A DNA stretch of 64,000 nucleotides from Microbulbifer variabilis (GTDB lineage: Bacteria; Pseudomonadota; Gammaproteobacteria; Pseudomonadales; Cellvibrionaceae). This document shows, one piece after another, positions 54,712 through 62,573 of this stretch. The stretch spans positions 3,690,501 through 3,754,500 of the forward strand of contig NZ_CP092418.1 in NCBI RefSeq assembly GCF_023716485.1, read 5' to 3'. Made by a program: the position numbers and the translations under genes. The notes under the pieces are model-generated. The model searched no databases. It worked only from the letters and a program-made list of their open reading frames with translations, and was not told the origin of the DNA. How positions within the stretch are numbered: position 1 is the stretch's first letter; every line of letters starts with the position of its first letter.

Positions 54712-56784
54712 TTATTTTGCCTTTTTGCCGCCGGACTTTTTGTCTTTGTTTTCTGATTTCTCAGCGACTTCCTTGACTACACGCAGCATAGGTTCATCTG
54801 AGCGGAAAATCAGGCCGTGAATCTCCGTAGTATTCTGCCCCTGCAACAACTGCTGCAAGTACTGCACTATCTGCTCAGAAATCTCCTGGCCAGGTACCAG
54901 AACAGGGATGCCCGGCGGATAAGGCACTATCTCATCGGCGCTGGTGCGACTGATAAGATTCTGTGTAGCGTCCACCCCATTGTCCATCAACGGCAACTCT
55001 TCCGTATCGGCAAAGTAGGCATCCGCCGGCAGACAGGTGAAGCGGGTAAACTCAGGCAGGCGGCGCGGAGTACCGACATGAATACGCTTGTGAGTATTCC
55101 CCGCCAGCTGCTTCAGCGCATGAATCAAGCGCAACAATTTACTCTCAGTACTGCCCAGGGTTACCAGTACTGTGATGGTATTGTAGGTGGTCTTTTCCAC
55201 TTGAATACCGTACTGATCAAACAGCTTGATCTGCATCTCGTTGCCCGAGAAACCGCTGCGGGAAATATCGATGGTTACCTTGGTGGGGTCCAGGCCGATA
55301 TTGTCACCTGCTAGAGGCTCAGCAATCAGGTCGTCGCGGGTCAGGGCTCGGAATACTCCGGTTTCATTGACTGCACGGCGAAGGGTTTCCACCATCTGCA
55401 GACACTGCTTGAGACGTCCATAACCCTCCATCGCCATTTGCTTACGCGCCACATCGAGACTGGCGATCATGGCGTATTGCGGGCTGGTAGACGCATGCAT
55501 GTTCAGGTTTTCGCGGAAACGGAATTCGTCGAAGTCCGGGTCCTGCACATGAATCATGCTGGCCTGGGAGAAAGCCGACAACATCTTATGGGTACTCTGG
55601 GTCACATAGTCGGCGCCACACTCGAGCGCGGTCGGGCGCAATTCTGGGTGGAAGAAACCGTGGGCAAACCAGGCCTCATCGACCAGCACCTTGACACCGC
55701 GCTCATGGGCGTAATCGATAATAGGTTTCAAATCGTAGCGCAGACCATCGTAGGTACAGGAAGTGATAACCAATAAGCGCGCATCGCTATGTTCATCAAG
55801 CGCCGCCTCGATATCCGAGCGCTTCACCGGGCCATAAATGCCGAATTCAGGGTGCAGTACCGACTTCAGATAAACCGGCTCACAGCGATTCATCACTATC
55901 GCATGGTGAACCGATTTGTGGCAGGCCTGGTCGACGATAATCTTGCCGCCGCCACCGAGTATCTGCTGAATCACGACCTTGTTGGCAGTAGAAGTGCCAT
56001 TGGTCAGGAAAAAGGTATGGCGCGAACCAAACGCCTGGGCGGCAAGATCCTGTGCTTCCTGAATTACCGAGTGCGGTTCCAGCAGGCTGTCGAGTATCTG
56101 TACGGAAACAGACAAATCCGTATTGAATACATGCTCGCCCATAAAGCGGTAAAAGTCCCCTACCCAGGGGCTGTTGCGCAGGCTGTCGCCACCGGAGTGA
56201 CCAGGAGTATGCCAAGCGTCACGTGCGGAGAATACATATTCCTTCAGGGTATCGGCAAAAGGCGTGGAGGCGCGGCGGGCAATAAACGCCTGTACCAGGC
56301 GGAACATATGGTTGAAATTGCCCTCTCGGCGATCAAACAGCTCGTCAAAGCGGCGGCGCAGGTTGGTCAGTGACTTAACCCCACTCTTACCGGCAAGAGG
56401 AGTACCACCGGCGACATCACTTTGTGCCACCAAAAAAATATTGAGTTGAGAACGAAGTGCATGTATCTGGTCAGCAAGCAGATCGGCAGCTTCCAACCCC
56501 TGTGTATCGGTGCCACCATCTACGATAATCGCCTGAAGACGAGACTCCTCCAGTGCCAGTTGTTCCACATCTGCCGGTAACACAGCCTCAAACACCAGGC
56601 CAAAGGGGTTTTCATGCAGAGTCGCGGTGTTATTGAGGGCGCTAACCCAGTCTCCCGCTAATTTGCTGTCTGCGCTCACTAGCGCGACATGGCATTCCAG
56701 CTTCTGTACGCTGTGCTTCAGGTTGCCCAGTTCAGGCATCTTCATTTCCAAACCCATATTCTTATCCACCAGCATAGCCCGCAA
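54712..56784 (-). CDS. Orn/Lys/Arg decarboxylase (fold-type I PLP enzyme)
   Basis: This is a 690-residue enzyme. The N-terminal wing domain (about 30-150) resembles a response-regulator fold. The PLP domain has AWHTPGHSGGDSLRNSP, FFLTNGTSTANK, VDEAWFAHGFF and the PLP lysine Lys400 in QSTHKMLSAFSQASM. The C-terminal domain includes VPYPPGIPVLVPG. The tail is Lys-rich. It would decarboxylate arginine, lysine or ornithine to a polyamine precursor; which one cannot be told by eye. The exact start is unclear: TTG 56784, ATG 56775 and ATG 56757 are all possible. Confidence 0.9.
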   Translation of the reverse strand: MRAMLVDKNMGLEMKMPELGNLKHSVQKLECHVALVSADSKLAGDWVSALNNTATLHENPFGLVFEAVLPADVEQLALEESRLQAIIVDGGTDTQGLEAADLLADQIHALRSQLNIFLVAQSDVAGGTPLAGKSGVKSLTNLRRRFDELFDRREGNFNHMFRLVQAFIARRASTPFADTLKEYVFSARDAWHTPGHSGGDSLRNSPWVGDFYRFMGEHVFNTDLSVSVQILDSLLEPHSVIQEAQDLAAQAFGSRHTFFLTNGTSTANKVVIQQILGGGGKIIVDQACHKSVHHAIVMNRCEPVYLKSVLHPEFGIYGPVKRSDIEAALDEHSDARLLVITSCTYDGLRYDLKPIIDYAHERGVKVLVDEAWFAHGFFHPELRPTALECGADYVTQSTHKMLSAFSQASMIHVQDPDFDEFRFRENLNMHASTSPQYAMIASLDVARKQMAMEGYGRLKQCLQMVETLRRAVNETGVFRALTRDDLIAEPLAGDNIGLDPTKVTIDISRSGFSGNEMQIKLFDQYGIQVEKTTYNTITVLVTLGSTESKLLRLIHALKQLAGNTHKRIHVGTPRRLPEFTRFTCLPADAYFADTEELPLMDNGVDATQNLISRTSADEIVPYPPGIPVLVPGQEISEQIVQYLQQLLQGQNTTEIHGLIFRSDEPMLRVVKEVAEKSENKDKKSGGKKAK

Positions 56785-56929
56785 CTTGCTGAGGGCCGCT
56801 GCCTTAATTATTCAACTGTTTGATTTTATTAACTTTTATTTAGTCCCCCGGCAAAAGCGGAGAATCTGGAGTTCTTGGGTAAAAAACCAGGACGCAAATA
56901 CTAATGGAGCGGACCGGGGAATTCCGCGA

Positions 56930-56969
56930 TGTCAGTGCTTTTGGCGAAAATCGCCAAAAGCGTGCTGAC
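56930..56969 (-). terminator. Hairpin downstream of the NUDIX gene
   Basis: A stem built on TTTTGGCG / CGCCAAAA with outer GTCAG / CTGAC arms lies about 35 bases past the NUDIX stop and upstream of the decarboxylase. The T-run lies within the stem rather than after it, so it may be a partial terminator. Confidence 0.5.
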
Positions 56970-57002
56970 CGACCAGATCTATTGCCAAAGAAGGGGGTAA
57001 AG

Positions 57003-57407
57003 TTAGAACTTTGCGCTGCGAACAACGCCGTCGAATTCGAGGCAGTCCCTGACCCTCTGCCGTTGCACTTCGGAGAGGCGCTCAAGGGGAAAATAAGCTA
57101 CCTCTGAGTGCTCACTAGAGAGGGTGATATGTCTTCTGTCGGTAAAATGGGCGCGGAAAATGAATGCATGAGAGTTGTAGATCTTATGGTAATAGACGCC
57201 GCTCAAGTATTCGATACGCACTTCACGCCCTAACTCTTCATGACACTCCCGCCGCAGAGCCTCGTGAATGGTCTCTCCGGGATCGAGTGCACCACCGGGC
57301 AACCCCCAACTACGGTTGGCATAGGTCGCCAGCAGCTGCAGGACCTCACCAGAATCATTGGTAATCACCGCATGCGCACTGAGCCGGTAGCTATCTTCAA
57401 ATCCCAT
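57003..57407 (-). CDS. NUDIX hydrolase
   Basis: This is a 134-residue protein from ATG 57407 (AGGG nine bases upstream); the frame extends to a TTG at 57434. The Nudix box GGALDPGETIHEALRRECHE then ELG is intact (Gx5Ex7REUxEExGU). It hydrolyses a nucleoside diphosphate linked to another group; the substrate is not predictable. It starts just after the pldA stop and is likely co-transcribed with it. Confidence 0.9.
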   Translation of the reverse strand: MGFEDSYRLSAHAVITNDSGEVLQLLATYANRSWGLPGGALDPGETIHEALRRECHEELGREVRIEYLSGVYYHKIYNSHAFIFRAHFTDRRHITLSSEHSEVAYFPLERLSEVQRQRVRDCLEFDGVVRSAKF

Positions 57408-57440
57408 CGATTCCATCCCTGAATCTTTGCCCAATAGGAG

Positions 57441-58556
57441 TTAGAACCCCTGTGCCAGGGTGAAGCCGAAGCCAAGAGTCTGCACTGACTCATCGTAGTC
57501 GATCAGGCTTTCTCCGTAACCATTAAAGTAGCGAATGTAGCCATCCACCCGGTCACCCAGGGGAAAACCCCAGGTCAGTTCAAACGCACCGTGATTTTCC
57601 GAGCGCAGGTTATTGCGCACCATAACGGCTATGGTGTGATCGCCATCGCGGTAGCGGCCACCCAGCTCAAAATGTCCTAAATAATGCTCTATATCCGGAT
57701 TGTCATCATCCTCACGATCCTCCTTGAGGCGATACCAGGGCTTTATACCAATCGAGAAATTATCCCGCTCAAAAATAAAGTTGGCGTATACCCGATTCCA
57801 ACTGCGGGAGAAGGGTTCGCTGCGTCCATTGGACTGGTGGTTGAAAGCGATCTGGTTAGCGACATTCTGCCAGCCAAACAGGCTCCAGTTATTGAGCCAG
57901 GTGAGAATAAGCTCTGGCTCGTGGTTGGTCTCACGAAATGGTGCCGAGTTATCAGAGTTATAGGCTTGCCAAAAACTCCGGTTGGTGTAAGCCACGCTCA
58001 TAAATGAAGCGCTGCCAAGAAAACCCCGCCATACCGGTACTTGTACTGATAATTGGAATTGCACCTCGATATTATCAAGGTCTTTCCCTTCGCCTTCGTA
58101 ATCCGATAGTCCACCCTTCTCAGGAGTTGGGTTATAGGTAAATGGCAATATGTAGTTGGTCTTGTGGGAGGCAAGTGTAAAGGGGTTGCTGGCGGCATCG
58201 CGAATGGCCTGAGCCCGGCCACCAAGTAAGACCTCATCCGTAGGCAACTCCTCAGAGTACTCCTCCACCACAGGGTCGACTTCGAAGAAATCCTCCTCCA
58301 GACCAAGTTGGGCTCTCACCCGATCGGCACAGAGCAAGCGAATATCCCTCAGTGTGGTATCGGCGGAGGAAATCAGCAGCTGCTCGTGCAAGCACTGCTC
58401 TTGTTGTTGCTCCGGGGTTGTGTCTAACTCCTTAAGCTCTATTTCGGTCTCACCATCAATACTTGCCAAGGCGACATTAAGCGGTAACTGTGAAGTCACA
58501 AATAAGATGACCGCCAGCGGCATACCCCAGCGCGAATTGGTTTTGGATAAAGGCAA
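57441..58556 (-). CDS. pldA: Outer-membrane phospholipase A (OMPLA)
   Basis: This is a 371-residue protein with a signal peptide to about ALA-SID, an acidic extension (about 35-105) and a 12-strand barrel. The catalytic His and Ser lie in FNHQSNGRSEPFSRSWNRVY, nearly identical to the E. coli motif. It hydrolyses phospholipids misplaced in the outer leaflet. The N-terminal extension is longer than in E. coli, as in many marine relatives. It is followed at once by the NUDIX gene. Confidence 0.94.
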   Translation of the reverse strand: MPLSKTNSRWGMPLAVILFVTSQLPLNVALASIDGETEIELKELDTTPEQQQEQCLHEQLLISSADTTLRDIRLLCADRVRAQLGLEEDFFEVDPVVEEYSEELPTDEVLLGGRAQAIRDAASNPFTLASHKTNYILPFTYNPTPEKGGLSDYEGEGKDLDNIEVQFQLSVQVPVWRGFLGSASFMSVAYTNRSFWQAYNSDNSAPFRETNHEPELILTWLNNWSLFGWQNVANQIAFNHQSNGRSEPFSRSWNRVYANFIFERDNFSIGIKPWYRLKEDREDDDNPDIEHYLGHFELGGRYRDGDHTIAVMVRNNLRSENHGAFELTWGFPLGDRVDGYIRYFNGYGESLIDYDESVQTLGFGFTLAQGF

Positions 58557-58865
58557 AATGGCTCCCCCATTAGCACATAAGTGACGAAATCTTACACTGC
58601 GGTACTCAAAAAATCCCGCGGTATAAATTCCCCCGGCACTCTCTCAAAGTCCTGTTACCGGCGGTTGACTACGATGTGCATCAGACACAAAAAGTTCAAA
58701 ATGTGGGAGAAAAGATATTTTGAGGAAATTCTTACCAGGCTGGAAAGGCTATAAGCCTCTGGCAGAGTGAATGATGCGTCAAATAATCATCATTATTCAC
58801 TAGACTGATAGACCCAATTGTGTTCACAGGGTATAAGTCCGGTGAACACAATATCGAGATAAAAA
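58557..58865. other. Intergenic region between pldA and an unrecognised gene
   Basis: This stretch of 309 bases holds no gene. It contains the pldA promoter region and a hairpin at the right end. Nothing else was recognised. Confidence 0.6.
58818..58851 (-). terminator. Hairpin downstream of the 58866-59591 gene
   Basis: TTGTGTTCAC (58818-58827) and GTGAACACAA (58842-58851) pair perfectly around a 14-base loop, 15 bases after the stop. No T-run follows. Confidence 0.5.
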
Positions 58866-59591
58866 TTAAAAAAGGAGACTGGTGAGACTAGGAGACCACT
58901 CCAGGTCTCTGAGGCGAACCTGCCACAAACGCCCGGTACTGGAAGGCCAATCATAACCGACTAATAGGCTGCGGTTATCCACATAACAGTGCGCATCCCG
59001 CTCAGCCTCGTCCCCCTGATAAATATAACCACTGATATCTGGGCCCAGATCCTGAGAGCGCTGACTAGCCTGATCACCCGCCATAATTCGCGCCGTGCGA
59101 TGGCTTACTCTCGGGGCCAATAGTTTTCCTCGTTGAGAGGGGTCGACAATATCTGGAGAAACCACTTCCAAACCCGCTTGATGTTTTACCAGTGTTTTCA
59201 ATAGCGGCCCCATAAAAACGCGCATTAGAGGGAATAGCAGACGGTTTTCTCCCCCCAAACGCAACTCTTGAGGGCCGTTAGGGCCACTCCAGTTTGCCTC
59301 TATTTCATCTCCTAATCGGGGAGGCTGACCTTCAGGGAAACACAAATGATAATGCGCACTGACCTCATCAACCTCATCGCGCCAATTCACTTGGCATTCA
59401 CTCACCAAGCCATTATTTAGCAGCGCAAAGACCTCTATGCCGAAGCCTCGATCACCCACCAGTCTCTGGCTGACCAGAGAGCGGCGTCCAAGGGCATCAA
59501 AGCCCAACTGCCAGCTATCTTGAACAGGCATCTCACGCCCGTCACAGCTGTAATGATAACGCCCTTGTGCAAGGGTTGAGTTCAAACGCAT
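58866..59591 (-). CDS. Hypothetical protein
   Basis: This is a 241-residue soluble protein that I do not recognise. It is rich in beta-type patterns, with WQLGFDALGRRSLVSQRLVG, a Pro/Gly-rich stretch near LCFPEGQPPRLGDEIEANW and a Trp-rich C-terminus (YDWPSSTGRLWQVRLRDLEW). No signal peptide, membrane helix or catalytic motif stands out. The even codon pattern along its length and the hairpin after it support a real gene. It stands alone, so the neighbours give no clue. Confidence 0.7.
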   Translation of the reverse strand: MRLNSTLAQGRYHYSCDGREMPVQDSWQLGFDALGRRSLVSQRLVGDRGFGIEVFALLNNGLVSECQVNWRDEVDEVSAHYHLCFPEGQPPRLGDEIEANWSGPNGPQELRLGGENRLLFPLMRVFMGPLLKTLVKHQAGLEVVSPDIVDPSQRGKLLAPRVSHRTARIMAGDQASQRSQDLGPDISGYIYQGDEAERDAHCYVDNRSLLVGYDWPSSTGRLWQVRLRDLEWSPSLTSLLF

Positions 59592-60214
59592 TACAGATTT
59601 CCTCCCTGCTCACTGCATGCACCAGACCGATGGTTCAGTACCCAAAAAGTATTGCACAAGGTGGGTTGAGCACCCGGGCTTTGGCGCGAAAATTAACTAT
59701 ATATTTATGCGCTTGTACGGGGATTTCTGAGCAGAAATAAGAGGAGAAAAATGGATATATCTCATCGCTATCAAAACAAGTAACGCAAGCATTTACTCGC
59801 ACTATTCCATGCTGTCATAGACTAGTTATTAAGAAAAATAAAGAAACAGCGACTGACAAATCCGACTCGTTAATCTTTGATAATACCTATCGATCAGACA
59901 CAATGCTTAATAAAAGTGAAATCCTGATTGATCCAATCCGCAATTCATTTATTTATAAGGCAATTTATTCATTGCTCCAGCACTGAAATTTAAAACTAAT
60001 TCACCTGGCATCAACTGAAAATTCATTCGAGCAAATAAAAACTTTTAATCACCCTACAAAACTACAGCCAGGAAAATAAAATTGACGCCAAAATGCAGTA
60101 ACAAGCACCTACGTTAAAAGACCACAGTCGCAAAAAAGATCTGGCTTTTATTATTAACAAAAGGTATTAAACCTCGTGATTCATTGGAAGATTCAATAAA
60201 AATGAGTAACCGAC
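59592..60214. other. AT-rich intergenic region upstream of the EEP-like gene
   Basis: This stretch of 623 bases has no full gene. At 59741-59783 a strong GAGGAG ribosome site precedes a ten-codon frame (MDISHRYQNK), possibly a leader peptide or the remnant of a lost gene. The rest is very AT-rich and may hold the promoter of the 60215 gene. Confidence 0.55.
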
Positions 60215-61153
60215 ATGCCAACCTTTGCCTATCAATCCATAAATTCGAACGCCAGTACCAATCATGATGTTGGTGCTTCCAACAGCCAGCATTTCACTCG
60301 TGTTACCCATAACCACCAAGCCGCCAATCAGAGTCCCTGGCTTTTGGTAATGCCAACCGCCAAAGGACTGGACCCCCACACTCCGCTTTACGGCCCCGCC
60401 CAGCTGGTCTCCCAGGCACCTGTGGGTTATATGGCCAAGGGCCAACACAGCAACAGCCAATTTCTCACTATGGTTGAGGGCAAGGCGCGACAGACTCACC
60501 AACATCTCTATCGCTCGCTAAGAAAAACTTGCGATCTATTGGTATATGGTGAAATGGATGGGGCTAATAGCGAATGGAGCTCCATGCAGCAACATGCCGG
60601 AGCGCTGGTAGGATCAAGCTCCACAGGCAAGGCCTGCAACAGTTTTAGTGTCCATGCCGCAAAAACTACCCAACACCAAGTCCTGGGGTCAGGTATGGGC
60701 TGGATCGCGGTGAAAACAGGCAATGTCAATGCTGTATTTGTGCATGTCCCCAATAGCATTGCCAAGAGTGAAGGGCAAGCAACATTGTTTTATCAGAATA
60801 TTAATAAATACCTGTTGCAGCAGGGCCACGGTGCAATTGACCTCGTGATGGGAGATACCAACCAAGGCAGCAACAGTTTTACCCCTTCAGTAATAAGCCG
60901 GGCAACAAACATGATCTTTCACGACGCACACCCTGCAAGCGAGGTAACACCCTCAGATTCCCATCAACGCAGTTTTTCTGGCACCAATAGTACTGCCAGT
61001 AAAAAATATGATGTAGCGGTTTACAATACTGCGACTATCAATATCGTAAATGTGGACTACTTATCACAGAGTACTGCAGTCAATATTGACGGTGTCAATA
61101 TGGCTGCAGCTGTCACTGACCACATGGGTATTTTTGTTGACGTAACCAAGTAA
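60215..61153 (+). CDS. Protein with endonuclease/exonuclease/phosphatase (EEP)-like motifs
   Basis: This 312-residue protein has no signal peptide and is unusually rich in Ser, Asn, Gln and His. The second half has the strand order and key residues of the DNase I-like fold: VNAVFVHVP, GDTNQ (Asp214, Asn216), KKYDVAVYN and a final VTDHMGIFVDV (Asp302-His303). The N-terminal catalytic Glu is harder to place; EMDGANSEW is one option. A Mg-dependent nuclease or phosphodiesterase is therefore plausible, CdtB-like in general layout but divergent. It stands alone with its own terminator. Confidence 0.6.
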   Translation: MPTFAYQSINSNASTNHDVGASNSQHFTRVTHNHQAANQSPWLLVMPTAKGLDPHTPLYGPAQLVSQAPVGYMAKGQHSNSQFLTMVEGKARQTHQHLYRSLRKTCDLLVYGEMDGANSEWSSMQQHAGALVGSSSTGKACNSFSVHAAKTTQHQVLGSGMGWIAVKTGNVNAVFVHVPNSIAKSEGQATLFYQNINKYLLQQGHGAIDLVMGDTNQGSNSFTPSVISRATNMIFHDAHPASEVTPSDSHQRSFSGTNSTASKKYDVAVYNTATINIVNVDYLSQSTAVNIDGVNMAAAVTDHMGIFVDVTK

Positions 61154-61202
61154 GGCTGGCAGCCACTTCGGCTATAGATAGGATTGCAAAAACTTGTATA
61201 TC

Positions 61203-61249
61203 CATGATCGACCTTATTGGTGGACACCTGGAGGTCGATCATGATTTTT
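61203..61249 (+). terminator. Rho-independent terminator after the EEP-like gene
   Basis: CATGATCGACCT (61203-61214) and AGGTCGATCATG (61232-61243) form a perfect 12-bp stem with a 17-base loop, followed by ATTTTTC. Confidence 0.85.
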
Positions 61250-61257
61250 CCCTCTAT

Positions 61258-62571
61258 TTAAGCAACAGCTGCCTGCTGAGCTTGCGGGGTAATCCATTTC
61301 ATAAAATTGCCGGTTTGCTGATTGTCATAGAGCGCATTACCGTGTAAATCATTCACTACTTGTGCCGCACGCCAGGCCGATAAGCTCAGCTGTGGCTCCG
61401 CAATGCCGTGACTTGTCCGGCCAGTACCAAGGAAATACAAACGTCGACCACTCTCATCGCCGCTAAGTCTTGCCGCAAAAGCATCATCCAACAGCAAGCG
61501 ACTCTCTGCATCGCGTGCAATGCGCTCTTGTAAAGGCGCCAGACAAGGAGGTAGAGCCTCACACAGGCCAGTGCATAGAATAACGATATCCGCATTAACC
61601 CACTCGGTACCATCTGCCTCACCCAGCAAGTGATTTTCCAGCTGCAGTTGATAGTCTCCGCGGTGAGACATCTCCACCAGTTCGCGATTGGGCAATAATG
61701 CTACTCGTTCAGCATCCTTTTCCAGGTGCACAAGACGGTAGAACAACTGGTAAAGTTCCTTGAGGGTGTCAGGAGATATACCATCAGAAGCCAGCTTCTG
61801 CTCTGCAACCACTTCCTCACGACGCTGAGGGCTCAACTGACGGAACACGTCGACATACTCTGGGGTAAACCAATCATTGGTGAAGGGGGTCTCATCCAAT
61901 GGCAAATAATTGCTGCGGCGGGATACCCAGGTTACCTGCTGTGGGCGGCCCCAGTGTTTACTCAAAAGATTAATAACCACTTCCGCACCAGTCTGGCCTC
62001 CACCTACCACGGCGACGCGCTTACCACTTACATCCGGATTACGCAGGGCAATTTCCAGCGCATGGAAGCAATTATCAGACAGGAATGGGCGACTGCACTC
62101 TGGAATATTTGGTTTTTTACCCGCTGCAACACATAAGTTTTTGGTAAGTACCTGTTCGCGACCATTGGGGCCGTGCACGTCCAGCTCAAAAAACTCCCCA
62201 TTATCCACCACGCTCTGTACACGGCTGCTCATTTGGATAGAATCCAAGCGACGGGCAGCCCACGCCAGGTAATCGGCAAACTCGCGACGGGTTACGGTAC
62301 GCTGTTCTGCGTGCAGAAAGTCATAGAAACGTTTATTTTCTACCAGGTACGCCATAAAGCTACAGGGATTGGTTGGATCAACCGGCGTTACCAGGTCTTT
62401 CAGGTAAGAGGTCTGCATCATAGCCCCCGGCAACATTAAACCAGGATGCCAAGAGAATTCCGCTTTAGCATCAAAAAAGCGATGTCTCAAAGATGTGTCC
62501 CGCATTAGAGCGGCCACAGCCAAATTAAAAGGACCGGCTCCGATACCGGCGAGATCTAGGAAATTGCTCAT
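61258..62571 (-). CDS. IucD-like L-lysine N6-monooxygenase (siderophore biosynthesis)
   Basis: This is a 437-residue flavoprotein from ATG 62571; the frame extends to 62637 but MSNFLDLAGIGAGPFNLAVA is the family start. The FAD site GIGAGPFNLA, the LKDLVTPVDPTNPCSFMAYL block and the NADPH site VAVVGGGQTGAEV match N-hydroxylating monooxygenases, closest to lysine-specific IucD. It hydroxylates the side-chain amine that becomes the hydroxamate iron ligand. It starts two bases after the synthetase stop, so the two are coupled. Ornithine or a diamine substrate is the main alternative. Confidence 0.92.
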   Translation of the reverse strand: MSNFLDLAGIGAGPFNLAVAALMRDTSLRHRFFDAKAEFSWHPGLMLPGAMMQTSYLKDLVTPVDPTNPCSFMAYLVENKRFYDFLHAEQRTVTRREFADYLAWAARRLDSIQMSSRVQSVVDNGEFFELDVHGPNGREQVLTKNLCVAAGKKPNIPECSRPFLSDNCFHALEIALRNPDVSGKRVAVVGGGQTGAEVVINLLSKHWGRPQQVTWVSRRSNYLPLDETPFTNDWFTPEYVDVFRQLSPQRREEVVAEQKLASDGISPDTLKELYQLFYRLVHLEKDAERVALLPNRELVEMSHRGDYQLQLENHLLGEADGTEWVNADIVILCTGLCEALPPCLAPLQERIARDAESRLLLDDAFAARLSGDESGRRLYFLGTGRTSHGIAEPQLSLSAWRAAQVVNDLHGNALYDNQQTGNFMKWITPQAQQAAVA

Positions 62572-62573
62572 GA

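Noticed and set aside
60167..60505. 112-codon minus-strand frame opposite the EEP-like gene
   Set aside because: The plus-strand gene has fold-like motifs and a terminator; this is its shadow.
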